Made by a program: the position numbers and the translations under genes. The notes under the pieces are model-generated. The model worked only from the letters and a program-made list of their open reading frames with translations, made no database searches and had not been told where the DNA came from. Source: an uncultured Planctomycetota bacterium (GTDB taxonomy: Bacteria; Planctomycetota; UBA1135; GCA-002686595). Taken from it: a stretch of DNA of 48,565 nt. Positions 30,267 to 40,000 of the stretch are shown one piece after another. Position 1 is the first letter of the stretch. Every line of letters begins with the position of its first letter. The stretch is taken from positions 1 through 48,565 of the forward strand of contig CAITGX010000159.1 of assembly GCA_903892045.1 (NCBI GenBank). Direction: 5' to 3'.

Positions 30267-31085
30267 GTGACGTACCCGCTGACTGCCCTCATCTCGGACC
30301 TGCACAGCAACCTGCCGGCGCTCACGCTCGCGATGCGGGATGCGCGCGAGCGGGGCGCGGCGCGCTTCGTGTGCCTCGGGGACGTGGTCGGCTATGGCGC
30401 GCGGCCGACGGAGTGCCTCGAGCTCGTGATCGAGGCCTGTGCGCCGCGCGAGGGTGCGCCCCGCGGACTGTGCCTGCAGGGCAACCACGAGGCGGCCGTG
30501 CTCTCCTCGGGCGAGGACTTCAACCCCAACGCCCGGCGCGCGATCGACTGGACGCGCGACCAGATCAACGCCGGCGGGTCGAGCGGGGAGCGGGCGCTCG
30601 AGTACTGGGACTTCCTCGGCGGGCTCGAGCCGCTCGTGGTCGAGGACGGCGCGATGTACGCCCACGGCAGCCCGCGCGATCCGGTGCGCGAGTACCTGTT
30701 GCCGCGCGACGCGCGCGACGGGGCCAAGATGCAGGCCAACTTCGACCGCATGCGCGCGCTCGATCCGGATGGGCGCTCGGGCGTGTGCTTCGTCGGTCAC
30801 AGCCACGTGCCCGGGATCTTCTACGAGGATGGTCGCTACTACCGTCCGCGCGGGACCGAAGGCCCCTACGAGCTCGGCAACCTCGCGCGCTGCCGCGCGA
30901 TCGTCAACGTCGGCTCGGTCGGCCAGCCGCGCGACGGCGACCGGCGGCTCTCCTACGCGCTCTTCGACGGCCACAACCTGACCTTCGTGCGGCTCGAGTA
31001 CGACGTCGCCACGGCGCAGGAGCACATCCGCGCCGTCCCGGAGCTGCCCGTGCACCTTGCCGATCGCCTCGCGCTGGGCCAGTAG
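30267..31085 (+). CDS. Metallophosphoesterase family protein
   Basis: ALISDLHSNLPALTLAMRDARERGAARFVCLGDVVGYGARPTECLELV...LQGNHEAAV...VCFVGHSHVPGIFYEDG...IVNVGSVGQPRDGD; all metallophosphatase motifs. GTG 30267 chosen over TTG 30219. Confidence 0.9.
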   Translation: MTYPLTALISDLHSNLPALTLAMRDARERGAARFVCLGDVVGYGARPTECLELVIEACAPREGAPRGLCLQGNHEAAVLSSGEDFNPNARRAIDWTRDQINAGGSSGERALEYWDFLGGLEPLVVEDGAMYAHGSPRDPVREYLLPRDARDGAKMQANFDRMRALDPDGRSGVCFVGHSHVPGIFYEDGRYYRPRGTEGPYELGNLARCRAIVNVGSVGQPRDGDRRLSYALFDGHNLTFVRLEYDVATAQEHIRAVPELPVHLADRLALGQ

Positions 31086-31138
31086 CGCGCTCCCGTCTCC
31101 CGAACAGCTTCCCCCCCTCGGAATCACCGCGAATCACC

Positions 31139-33106
31139 TTGGAAAAGCGCCTGCTCACTGCCCTCGTGCTCTCGACCGTCGTGCTGGTCGTGTGGCAGTT
31201 CTTCGCCCCCAAGCCGCCGGAACCTCCCCGTCCGCCGCTGCCGATCGAGGCCCCCGTCGACGCGGCGCGCGCGATCGAGGCGAAGGAGCCCAAGCCCGTC
31301 GACGACCGGCCGGTGCTGGGCGAGAAGGTGGGCGAGGAAAGCGAGCGCGCCCTGACGCTCGTGTTCGGTACGCCGGGCACCGCGGGCAGCTACCGCGCGA
31401 CGTTCTCGAACCGCGGCGCGCGCCTCACGGAGCTCAAGCTCGCGAACTTCTACGACCAGATCGGTCTCGACGCGGCCGCGCGAGCGGACGCGGCGCACTG
31501 GGTGACGCTGCTCGACTCCAAGCTCTCCGGCGGCAGCGCGACCGGCTCGCTGGCGTGGAAGAGCGAGCCTTCGAGCGTCGATCTCGAGCGCGAGCCGCTC
31601 GAGCGCGCGCTGTGGCGCATGCGCGAGATCGAGAACGGCGTCGAGTTCGACCTCGCGCAGGGCAGTGGCGTGCGCTGGATCAAGCGCGTGCGCTTCAACC
31701 CGGGCACGTACCGCGTCGACGTCGAGCTCGCGATCGAGAACCAGACGCTCGACGGCGCGCGGCGGCTCGGCTACGCGTTCACCCCGGCGGAAATCCTGCC
31801 GCAGGACTCGGCCGACAAGTTCTACGTCGATCCGCAGGCGATCGCCGCCGGTCGCACCAGCGAGGACCTGCCGCGGCGCGCGATGCTGCCCATCGCCCAG
31901 AGCGTGCCGCGCGACGACGCCGGGCGCGAGCGCGGCAACACCTTCGAGGTGCCGTTCGACGAGCTCTCGTTCGTCGGCGTGCACAACCACTACTTCGCCG
32001 TGCTCCTGCGCGGCGCGAACGACGTCACGCGCGCCTCGATGACGAGCGCGCGCTGGCGGCGCATGTACGACGACGCAGCCGGCCGCGCGAATCCGGAGAC
32101 GGCCCAGGAGCAGTGGAAGTTCGTGGTCACCGACGTGGTGATCGAGCTCGACCTGCCGCCGAAGGGCGAGACGCGCAGCTATCCCTACGCGCTGTACGCC
32201 GGCCCGAAGGACACGCAGGCGATGTACGCCGAGCACAAGGACTTCGAGGCGCTCGTCGACGGCGACATCGGCAGCTTCTGCGGCCTGTTCTCGCTCGCGG
32301 GCCTCGGCGCGGTGCTGGTCGGGATCCTGCGCTTCTTCCACGGGCTCGTCGGCAACTGGGGCGTGGCGATCATCCTGCTGACGCTCGCGGTGCGCCTCGT
32401 GCTGTATCCGGTCAACCGTCGCTCGCAGACGGCGATGGCGCGCTTCCAGAAGAAGATGAAGCGCTTCCAGCCCGAGCTCGACGCGATCAAGAAGCGTCAC
32501 GAGGACGACCCCGCCAAGATGCGCAAGCTGCAGCAGGAGCTGTTCGCGCGCGAGGGCCTCACCCCGCCGCTCGGCGGCTGCCTCCCGATGTTCATCCAGA
32601 TGCCGATCTTCTTCGGCCTCTACGCCTGCCTGCGGACGGCGTTCGAGCTGCGCCACGCGCCCTTCGCGCTGTGGATCGAGGACCTCTCCAAGCCCGACGC
32701 CCTGCTCACGATCTCGCTCGATACGCACCTGCCGCTCATCGGCGTGATCGAGTACTTCAACCTGCTGCCGATCCTGATGATCGTGCTGTGGATCTGGCAG
32801 CAGAAGCTGATGCCGGTCCCGACCGACGAGCAGGCGGCCAAGATGCAGAAGATGATGATGTGGATGCCCGCGATCATGGGCATCTTCCTCTACAACTACG
32901 CGTCGGGCCTCTCGCTCTACATGATCGTGCAGTCGGGCCTCGGCATCCTCGAGATGACCGTCGTCAAGAAGATCTGGCCGATCGACGACTCGCTCCCGCC
33001 CCCGGGTCAGGAGAAGAAGTCGTGGATGCAGAAGATGATGGCGCGCGCCGAGGAAGCGCAGCGCGCGGCCGAGGCCTCGCGCGGCAAGGGCGGCAAGCGC
33101 AAGTAG
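31139..33106 (+). CDS. yidC: Membrane protein insertase YidC (TTG start likely)
   Basis: LEKRLLTALVLSTVVLVVWQFFAPK...; periplasmic domain; NWGVAIILLTLAVRLVLYPVNRRSQTAMARFQKKMKRFQPELDAIKKRHEDDPAKMRKLQQELFAREGLTPPLGGCLPMFIQMPIFFGLYACLRTAFELRHAPF. Confidence 0.95.
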   Translation: MEKRLLTALVLSTVVLVVWQFFAPKPPEPPRPPLPIEAPVDAARAIEAKEPKPVDDRPVLGEKVGEESERALTLVFGTPGTAGSYRATFSNRGARLTELKLANFYDQIGLDAAARADAAHWVTLLDSKLSGGSATGSLAWKSEPSSVDLEREPLERALWRMREIENGVEFDLAQGSGVRWIKRVRFNPGTYRVDVELAIENQTLDGARRLGYAFTPAEILPQDSADKFYVDPQAIAAGRTSEDLPRRAMLPIAQSVPRDDAGRERGNTFEVPFDELSFVGVHNHYFAVLLRGANDVTRASMTSARWRRMYDDAAGRANPETAQEQWKFVVTDVVIELDLPPKGETRSYPYALYAGPKDTQAMYAEHKDFEALVDGDIGSFCGLFSLAGLGAVLVGILRFFHGLVGNWGVAIILLTLAVRLVLYPVNRRSQTAMARFQKKMKRFQPELDAIKKRHEDDPAKMRKLQQELFAREGLTPPLGGCLPMFIQMPIFFGLYACLRTAFELRHAPFALWIEDLSKPDALLTISLDTHLPLIGVIEYFNLLPILMIVLWIWQQKLMPVPTDEQAAKMQKMMMWMPAIMGIFLYNYASGLSLYMIVQSGLGILEMTVVKKIWPIDDSLPPPGQEKKSWMQKMMARAEEAQRAAEASRGKGGKRK

Positions 33107-33110
33107 CACC

Positions 33111-34427
33111 ATGGCGCGCCGGAGCACCATCGCGGCGATCGCATCGCCGCCGGGGCCCGGCGCGCGCGGCGTGATCCGGCTCTCGGGCCCGCGCGCATTC
33201 GAGTTCGTGCGCGCCTGCGCGCGTTTCGATGCGCCGGGCGCGCTCGAGGCGCGGGGAGCGTGGCGCGGTCGCCTGCACGACGGCGAGGGCGAGCAGCCTC
33301 TGATCGCGCTGGCGATGCCCGGGCCGCGCTCGTTCACGCGCGAGGACGTGTGCGAGCTGCACCTCCCGGGCTCGCCACCGCTGCTCTCGGCCGCTCTCGC
33401 GCGCCTCGTGGCGCTGGGCGCGGAGCTCGCGGCGCCGGGAGAGTTCACGCGCCGCGCGTTCGAGTCTGGGCGCATCGACCTGTCGCAGGCCGAGGGCGTG
33501 CTCGAGCTCGTGATGGCTCACGATGAGGCCGAGCGTCGCGCCGCGACCGCGCTGCTCTTCGGCGGGCTCTCGCAGCGGCTTGCGTCGCTGCGCGCGCGCC
33601 TGCTCGACGTGCGCGTCCTGTGCGAGGCGAGCCTCGACTTCGACGAGGCGGACACGGGCCACGTGCCGCACGAGGAGCTGCGCGAGCGGGCGGCGATCGT
33701 GGCGCAGGAACTCGAGGCCGCGCTCGGCTGGGAGCGCAGCCGGACGCGTCGTGCGCAGCGGCCGCGGGTGGTCCTCGTCGGCCAGCCCAATGCGGGCAAG
33801 AGCACCCTGTTCAACGCGCTCGTCGGCGGCGAGGCGCTCGTCAGCGAGCGCGCCGGGACCACCCGGGACGCGCTGCGCGGCATCTGGCGCTTGCCGACGC
33901 TGGACTGCGAGCTCGTCGACACGGCGGGCGAGAGCGAGGCGTTCCTCGCGCTGGCGGACGACCATCCCGATCGCGTGGCCCAGCGCATGGCGCAGCACGA
34001 GCGGCTCGCGGCCGACCTCGTCTTGCGGGTCTACGATGCGCGGGAAGCTGCGCCGCAGCGAGCGGAGGGCGAGCTGCTCGTGCGCGCCCAGAGCGACCGC
34101 GCGCAGGGCCCCGGCGACGGCCTCGCCACGAGCGCGCTCACGGGCGCAGGGCTCGGGGAACTCGGGACCGCGGTCGAGCGGGCGCTCTCCGAGCGACAGG
34201 CTGCCGCCGGCAGTGGTCGGGAGCTCTCCGAGCGGCACGGGGAGGCCCTGCGGCGCTCCCGGGAGCGGGTCCTCGAGGCGCTCGCCCTGCTCGACGCGCG
34301 GGGGCCGCTCGACCTCGTGGCGGAGTCCCTGCGGGCGGGGCTCGACGCCCTCGACGCGATCGAGGGCCACACCAGTCCGGAGGACGTGCTCGACGCCCTG
34401 TTCGCGCGCTTCTGCCTCGGAAAGTGA
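33111..34427 (+). CDS. mnmE: tRNA modification GTPase MnmE (divergent, degenerate G4 motif)
   Basis: TIAAIASPPGPGARGVIRLSG...LAAPGEFTRRAFESGRIDLSQAEGVLELV...VVLVGQPNAGKSTLFNALVGGEALVSERAGTTRD...ELVDTAGESE...; ends in LFARFCLGK. The usual NKxD position reads AQSD. Confidence 0.93.
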   Translation: MARRSTIAAIASPPGPGARGVIRLSGPRAFEFVRACARFDAPGALEARGAWRGRLHDGEGEQPLIALAMPGPRSFTREDVCELHLPGSPPLLSAALARLVALGAELAAPGEFTRRAFESGRIDLSQAEGVLELVMAHDEAERRAATALLFGGLSQRLASLRARLLDVRVLCEASLDFDEADTGHVPHEELRERAAIVAQELEAALGWERSRTRRAQRPRVVLVGQPNAGKSTLFNALVGGEALVSERAGTTRDALRGIWRLPTLDCELVDTAGESEAFLALADDHPDRVAQRMAQHERLAADLVLRVYDAREAAPQRAEGELLVRAQSDRAQGPGDGLATSALTGAGLGELGTAVERALSERQAAAGSGRELSERHGEALRRSRERVLEALALLDARGPLDLVAESLRAGLDALDAIEGHTSPEDVLDALFARFCLGK

Positions 34428-34472
34428 GCCCGGAGCGGGGGCGCAGCCGGTCGGACGGGGCTCCCCGCCCAG

Positions 34473-34488
34473 ACACAAGATGTTGTAG
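34473..34488. promoter_or_regulatory. Candidate NrdR box
   Basis: ACACAAGATGTTGTAG matches the NrdR-box consensus acaCwAtATaTwgtgt at 12 of 16 positions, 35 nt upstream of nrdR, and abuts a TAGGAT -10-like hexamer (34486-34491). Only one box is visible. Confidence 0.4.
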
Positions 34489-34523
34489 GATGGCCGCCCC
34501 CGAGGCCCCGCCGCCCTCCCCCG

Positions 34524-34994
34524 ATGAAGTGCCCGCGCTGCAAGCAGGACAACGACCGAGTCGTCGACTCGCGCGCCGCCCTCGAGGGAGCCTCGATCCG
34601 GCGCCGCCGCGAGTGCCTCGAGTGCTACCTGCGCTACACCACCTACGAGCGCGTCGAGGAGACGCCGCTGCGGGTGATCAAGAAGAACGGCGAGCGCGTG
34701 CGCTTCGAGCGCGATCGCGTGCTGCAGGGGATGATGCGCGCCTGCGAGAAGCTCCCGGTCTCGACCGAGGAGCTCGAGAAGGCCGCCGCGCGCATCGAGG
34801 CCCGCTGCCAGGAGGAGTACGACCGCGAGCTCCCGAGCTCCGTGATCGGCAACCTCGTGATGGAGGAGCTCAAGGGCCTGAATCAGGTCGCCTACGTGCG
34901 CTTCGCCAGCGTCTATCGCGAGTTCAAGGACGTGGCGCAGTTCCTCGACGAGTTGAAGCCGATCCTCGAGCAGCGCCGTCCGGAGGGCTCGTAG
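34524..34994 (+). CDS. nrdR: Transcriptional repressor NrdR
   Basis: MKCPRCKQDNDRVVDSRAALEGASIRRRRECLECYLRYTTYERVEETPLRVIKKNGERVRFERDRVLQGMMRACEKLPVS: Zn ribbon plus ATP-cone. Confidence 0.97.
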   Translation: MKCPRCKQDNDRVVDSRAALEGASIRRRRECLECYLRYTTYERVEETPLRVIKKNGERVRFERDRVLQGMMRACEKLPVSTEELEKAAARIEARCQEEYDRELPSSVIGNLVMEELKGLNQVAYVRFASVYREFKDVAQFLDELKPILEQRRPEGS

Positions 34995-34995
34995 G

Positions 34996-37071
34996 GTGCC
35001 GACGCGCGTGCGCAAGCGCGACGGTCGGGAGGTGCCCTTCGACGCGCGCAAGATCGATGCGGCCGTCTGCAAGGCCCTCGACGCGGTCGGGGAGGTCGAC
35101 CCCGGCTTCGCCGGTGAGATCGCCGGCGTGGTCACGCTCACGCTCGAGGGCCGTTACGGGGCGGACTCGCCGCCGGGCGCGGCGGTGCCGGGCATCGAGG
35201 AGATCCAGGATCTCGTCGAGCAGGCGCTGATCGAGCTCGGCCGTGCCAACGTCGCCAAGGCCTACATCCTCTACCGCGACCGCCGCGCGCGCGCGCGCGA
35301 GGCGCTGTCGGTGCACGACGGCGACGCGGTCGGCAAGCAGCGTGTCGAGGTGCAGGCCAAGGATCGCACCCAGCCGTGGAGCAAGGTGCGCATCGTGGCG
35401 GCGCTCATCAACGAGGCGCAGCTGCCGCGGGAGCTCGCGGAGAAGGTCGCCACGCGCGTCGAGGAGCGCGTGTTCGCCGCGCGCTGGCGGCAGGTCTCGA
35501 CGGCGCTCGTGCGCGAGCTCGTCGACAACGAGCTCCTCGACCTCGGGCTGTCGGCGGCGTTGCGGCGCCAGGTTTCCTACGGCCTGCCGAGCTTCGACCT
35601 GCGCAACGCGCTCGCGCACGAGGACGCGCCGCTCGATCCCGCGCGCGCGGCGCAGGGCGAGGAGCTCGCCGAGCGCGGGATCCACCAGCGCATCGCCGGC
35701 GACGTGCTGCGGCGCTTCGCCCTCAACGAGGTGCTCGGCGAGGAGAGCGCGCGCGCCCATCTCGCGGGCGACCTGCATGTGCTCGACCTCGGCCGCCCGC
35801 AGCAGGCGCTGTGGTGCTCGGTGCCGGCGACGCTGCTGCAGGCCGGCGGGGCGCAGGCCGACGCGCCCTACGACGTCCTCGACGAGCTCGCGCTCGTGGC
35901 GCGCGATGTCGCGCACGGGGTCGTGCTCGAGGATGCCTCGGCGCTGCTCGCGCCGCTGTGCGCGAGCTCGCGCGGGTCGGCGCTCGAGACGTGGTTGCGG
36001 GCGCTGTGCGCGTGCGCCGGTGCGGCCGGTCGCTCGCTCGACCTGCAGGTCGGCGGCGGTGGCGCGCGCTCGCAGGCGGCGACGGATCGCCTGATCGAGG
36101 CCCTCGCGGCGTTGCCGCACGTGGCGCTTCCGCCGCGGCTCTTCATCGATCACTCCGACCTCGCGCGCCGGCTCGAGGACCGTGGGGGGGATCCGGCTTA
36201 TCTCGCTGCGGTGGAAGCGCTGCTGCTCGCCGGGCGGCTGGTCCCGACCTGGGGCACCGACGCGGTGCAGTGCGTCGGGCCGGGCCTGCACCGCCACGCT
36301 CACGAGCGCGCGACGCTCGCCTGCGGCGGCGCGGTCGCGATCAACCTGCCGCGCATCGCGCTGCGCGCGGGACCGTGGCGCGAGGATCGCGTGCTCGAGC
36401 TGCTCTCGGGGGCCGCGACAGCGGCCGTGGATGCGCTCGCGGAGCTGGCGGCCTTCCAGCGGCGCACGCGCGGCTCGCGGCCGGGCGACCTGCGCGGGCG
36501 GCTCGCCTACGCGGTGACGCCCGTCGGCCTGCGCGAGGCGCTCGCGACGCTCGGTGACGGCGACGTGCGACCGGATCAGGGCGCGCGGCTGGTCGGTTTC
36601 CTCGCCGAGGCATTGCAGCGCGCGGGCGATGCCAAGCGGCTCGCCGTCGTGCTCACGCCCTACTTTGGCGAGCAGGCGCGCGCGCGCTTCGCGGAGCTCG
36701 ACGCCGCCTTGCCGCAGCACGCTCAGCGGCTGCTGTTCGGCGAGGCTGCGCCGGCGGCGTCGCGCGCTCCCTACGTCGTCGGTTATCGGCTCTCGCCCGT
36801 GCACGGGCGGACGCCGTGGTCGGCGGAGTCCGTGCTGCTGTCGACTGTCGAGGTCGGAGCGCTGCATCCCCTGCCCGAGGACACTTCGCGCGGCGGTCCG
36901 CTGTCGCTCGTCGAGTCCTGGCGGCGCTTCGATCGCCTGCGCGAGGATTCCGGCGAGCGCGAGCTCGCTCCGCAGTCCTCCGTCGTCACCCAAGAGTCCC
37001 ACCTGTTCGACCCCGAGATCCGCACCCCGGAACCGTCCGCGCGCGAGCGCGCGAGCGGCCCCACCCGCTGA
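34996..37071 (+). CDS. NrdD-like protein with two ATP-cone-like regions, apparently lacking the glycyl-radical/zinc C-terminus
   Basis: VPTRVRKRDGREVPFDARKIDAAVCKALDAVG... (ATP-cone); QPWSKVRIVAALINEAQLPRELAEKVATRVEERVFAARWRQVSTALVRELVDNELL (second cone-like region); HLAGDLHVLDLGRP, INLPRIAL and TPVGLREALATLGDG resemble NrdD. No RVxGY-type glycyl loop or Cys4 knuckle before the stop; smc starts 3 nt later. Confidence 0.75.
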   Translation: MPTRVRKRDGREVPFDARKIDAAVCKALDAVGEVDPGFAGEIAGVVTLTLEGRYGADSPPGAAVPGIEEIQDLVEQALIELGRANVAKAYILYRDRRARAREALSVHDGDAVGKQRVEVQAKDRTQPWSKVRIVAALINEAQLPRELAEKVATRVEERVFAARWRQVSTALVRELVDNELLDLGLSAALRRQVSYGLPSFDLRNALAHEDAPLDPARAAQGEELAERGIHQRIAGDVLRRFALNEVLGEESARAHLAGDLHVLDLGRPQQALWCSVPATLLQAGGAQADAPYDVLDELALVARDVAHGVVLEDASALLAPLCASSRGSALETWLRALCACAGAAGRSLDLQVGGGGARSQAATDRLIEALAALPHVALPPRLFIDHSDLARRLEDRGGDPAYLAAVEALLLAGRLVPTWGTDAVQCVGPGLHRHAHERATLACGGAVAINLPRIALRAGPWREDRVLELLSGAATAAVDALAELAAFQRRTRGSRPGDLRGRLAYAVTPVGLREALATLGDGDVRPDQGARLVGFLAEALQRAGDAKRLAVVLTPYFGEQARARFAELDAALPQHAQRLLFGEAAPAASRAPYVVGYRLSPVHGRTPWSAESVLLSTVEVGALHPLPEDTSRGGPLSLVESWRRFDRLREDSGERELAPQSSVVTQESHLFDPEIRTPEPSARERASGPTR

Positions 37072-37073
37072 CC

Positions 37074-40000
37074 ATGCGACTGCAACGCCTCGAACTGTTC
37101 GGCTTCAAGTCCTTCGCCGATCGCACGACGCTCAACTTCAACGACGCCTTCACGGGCATCGTCGGACCCAACGGCTGCGGCAAGTCGAACGTGGTCGACG
37201 CCGTGCGCTGGGTGCTCGGCGAGACGCGTCCGACGTCGATGCGCGGCGGCGAGATGACGGACGTGATCTTCAAGGGCTCGGTCTCGCGCCCGCCGATGAA
37301 CGTGGCCGAGGTCACGCTCGTGCTCGACAACACCTGCGGCACGATCGCGCAGCAGGGCTCGGAAGTGGCGATCACGCGCCGCGTGTACCGCTCGGGCGAA
37401 GGCGAGTACCTGATCAACGGCGAGCGCGCGCGCCTGAAGGACGTGCGCGACATGCTGTTCGACACCGGCCTCGGGAGCCGCGGCTACTCGGTGCTCGAGC
37501 AGGGCAAGATCGACGCCGCGCTCTCGGCCAACTCGCTCGACCGCCGCGCGATCTTCGAGGAGGCGGCCGGCATCAGCCGCTACAAGGTCAAGCGCAAGGA
37601 GACGGACGTCAAGCTCAAGCGCGTCGAGGCGGACCTCGTGCGCCTCGACGACGTGCTCAAGGAGCTCGGCAGCCGCGTGCGCTCGCTCAAGATCCAGGCC
37701 GGCAAGGCCGAGCGCTTCGTCGCCGCGCGCGACCTGTGGAAGGGCCAGCGCTCGCGCTACCTGAAGCACCGCCTGCACGAGGGGCGAAGCGCGCTCGCGA
37801 GCCTCTCGGAGCAGATCACGGCGCTCGAGGCGCGCTGCGAGTCGCTCAAGACCTTGCGCGCCGACGGCGAGTCGGACGTCAGCACCCGCGAGCGCGAGCA
37901 GGAGACCATCTCGGCCGAGATCGACCGTCTCTCGGGCGAGATCCGCCGACTCGTCGGCGAGGACAGCGAGTGCGCGGAACGCCAGCGCCAGCTCGAGTCG
38001 CGCGCCGCGGACCTGCGACGCAACTCCGAGGGCGAGGCGCGACGCGCCGAGGAGCTCGGGCGCGTCGTCGAGACGCGCAGCGCGGAGATCGAGGACGTGC
38101 GCACGCGCAAGGCCGCGATCGAGGAGCAGCTCTCGCAGTCGCGCAGCACCGCCGACGGCGAGCAGGTGACCCTGCGCGAAGCCCGCAACACCCAGCGCGA
38201 GCTGCGCGCCAACTGCGAGCGCCAGAACCAGATCGTGCTCTCGCACCTGAACGAGCGCACCGCCGCGCAGAACCTCGAGCGCACGATCGAGCTCTCGCGC
38301 CCGAGCTTGTCGGAGCGCCTGCAGCGCGCGCAGCTGCGCATGGAGGAGTCCGGCCGCGAGGTCGAGGTCCTGCACGGCGACCAGTCGGCCGCCGAAGGTC
38401 GCGTGATCGACGCGCAGAACGACCTCGGCGTGGCCGAGACGACGCTGCGCGACCTGCAGGCCGGCCAGCAGGCGCTCGAGCGCGAGGAGCAGGAGCGTCG
38501 CGCCGCGCGTTCCAAGCACGAGGTCGAGCGCGCGCGCCTCACCAGCCGCATCGACACGCTCAAGGACATGGAGCACGAGCGCTCGAGCCTCGAGGCGGGC
38601 GCGCGCGCGCTGCTCGAGGGCACGCGCCGCGGCCAGGGCCCGTGCGAACCCGCGCAGCTCAAGGGCCTCGTCGCCGACCACCTGCGCACGTCGACGCGCC
38701 TCGCGCGCGCCCTCGACGCGGCGCTCGGACCGGCGGCGCTCGGCCTCGTCACGGAGGATCCCGAGCTCGCCGGTCGCATGCTGCGCTGGCTCTCGGAGCG
38801 CAAGTCCGGCCAGGTGCGCGTGTACGTGCCCGGCGGCATCGGTGTGCGCGAGCAGGGCAAGCGCGACGCCGCGCTCGCGCCCTTCCCGCGTCTGCTCGAC
38901 GAGCTCGAATGCAGCGGCGGCTTCGAGCCGCTGGCGGCGCTGCTCGTCGGCGACGTGCTGGTGGTCGAGGAGCTCGAGCTGGCGATCGCGCTCGTGCGCG
39001 AGCACCCGCAGTGGCGCTTCGTCACGCCCGCGGGCGACCTCGTCAGCGCGGCCGGCGTGTTTGGCGGTCACCGCGAGGTGACGCAGGGTGCCGTCGGTCG
39101 TCGCGCGACCGCCGCGGAGTTCGCGCGCGAGCTCGAGGGCATCGAGAAGGCGATCCGCGAGGAGACGGCCGAGCTCGAGCGCATCGCGGGCGAGCGTCGC
39201 GTGGTGGCCGAGCGCCGCGCGCACGCGCAGTCGGAGTGCGACCGCCGTCGTCAGCAGCTGACGGACGCGCGGGCGCAGGCCCAGACGGCCAAGGCGCGCA
39301 TCGCGGACCTCAGCCGCGTCGCGGGGCAGCTCGCGCGCGAGCACGAGGCGATCCTCGCCGACCAGCGCCGCCTCGACTCGGAGCTCGCTGGCGCGCAGAA
39401 GCGGCATGCGACGGCCCAAGCCAACTTCACGCGCGAGAACGAGAAGCTCGCGGTGCTCGATGCCGAGCGCGTGGCGCTCGAGGCGCGCATCGAGACGCTG
39501 CAGTCGAGCGCCTCTTCGGCGGAGAGCATCGTGATCCGCCAGAACGCCGAGCTCAGCACGCTGCACGCGCGCGTGCGCGACCTCGATCGCGGCCTGTCGG
39601 AGGCCCGTGCCGAGCTCGAGCGCTCGACGCGGCTGTCGCGCGAACATGCGGAGGCCGCCGAGGCCGCGGTCGCCGAGGCCGCGCGCGTGCGCGTGCGCGG
39701 GGACGAGGTGCTCGTCGAGCGCGCGGCGGCCGAGGCGCGCTTCAAGGAACTGCGCGAGGCGGAGTCCGCCGGTCGCGAGGCCGTCAGCGTGTTCCGCGCG
39801 CGCGTCGATGCGGTGACGCGCGAGCTCGAGAGCCTCGCCGGCGAGCTGTCCGAGCGTCGCATGGACGCGCAGAAGATCGAACTCGTCGCCGCGGAGCTCG
39901 TCGTGCGCACGCGCGAGGACCTCGGCATCTCCGAGGCCGAGCTGCTCGAGGGCTTCGAGCCCGAGGCCGAGCTCGCGGAGGCCGGCGCCCTCGACGGGCT

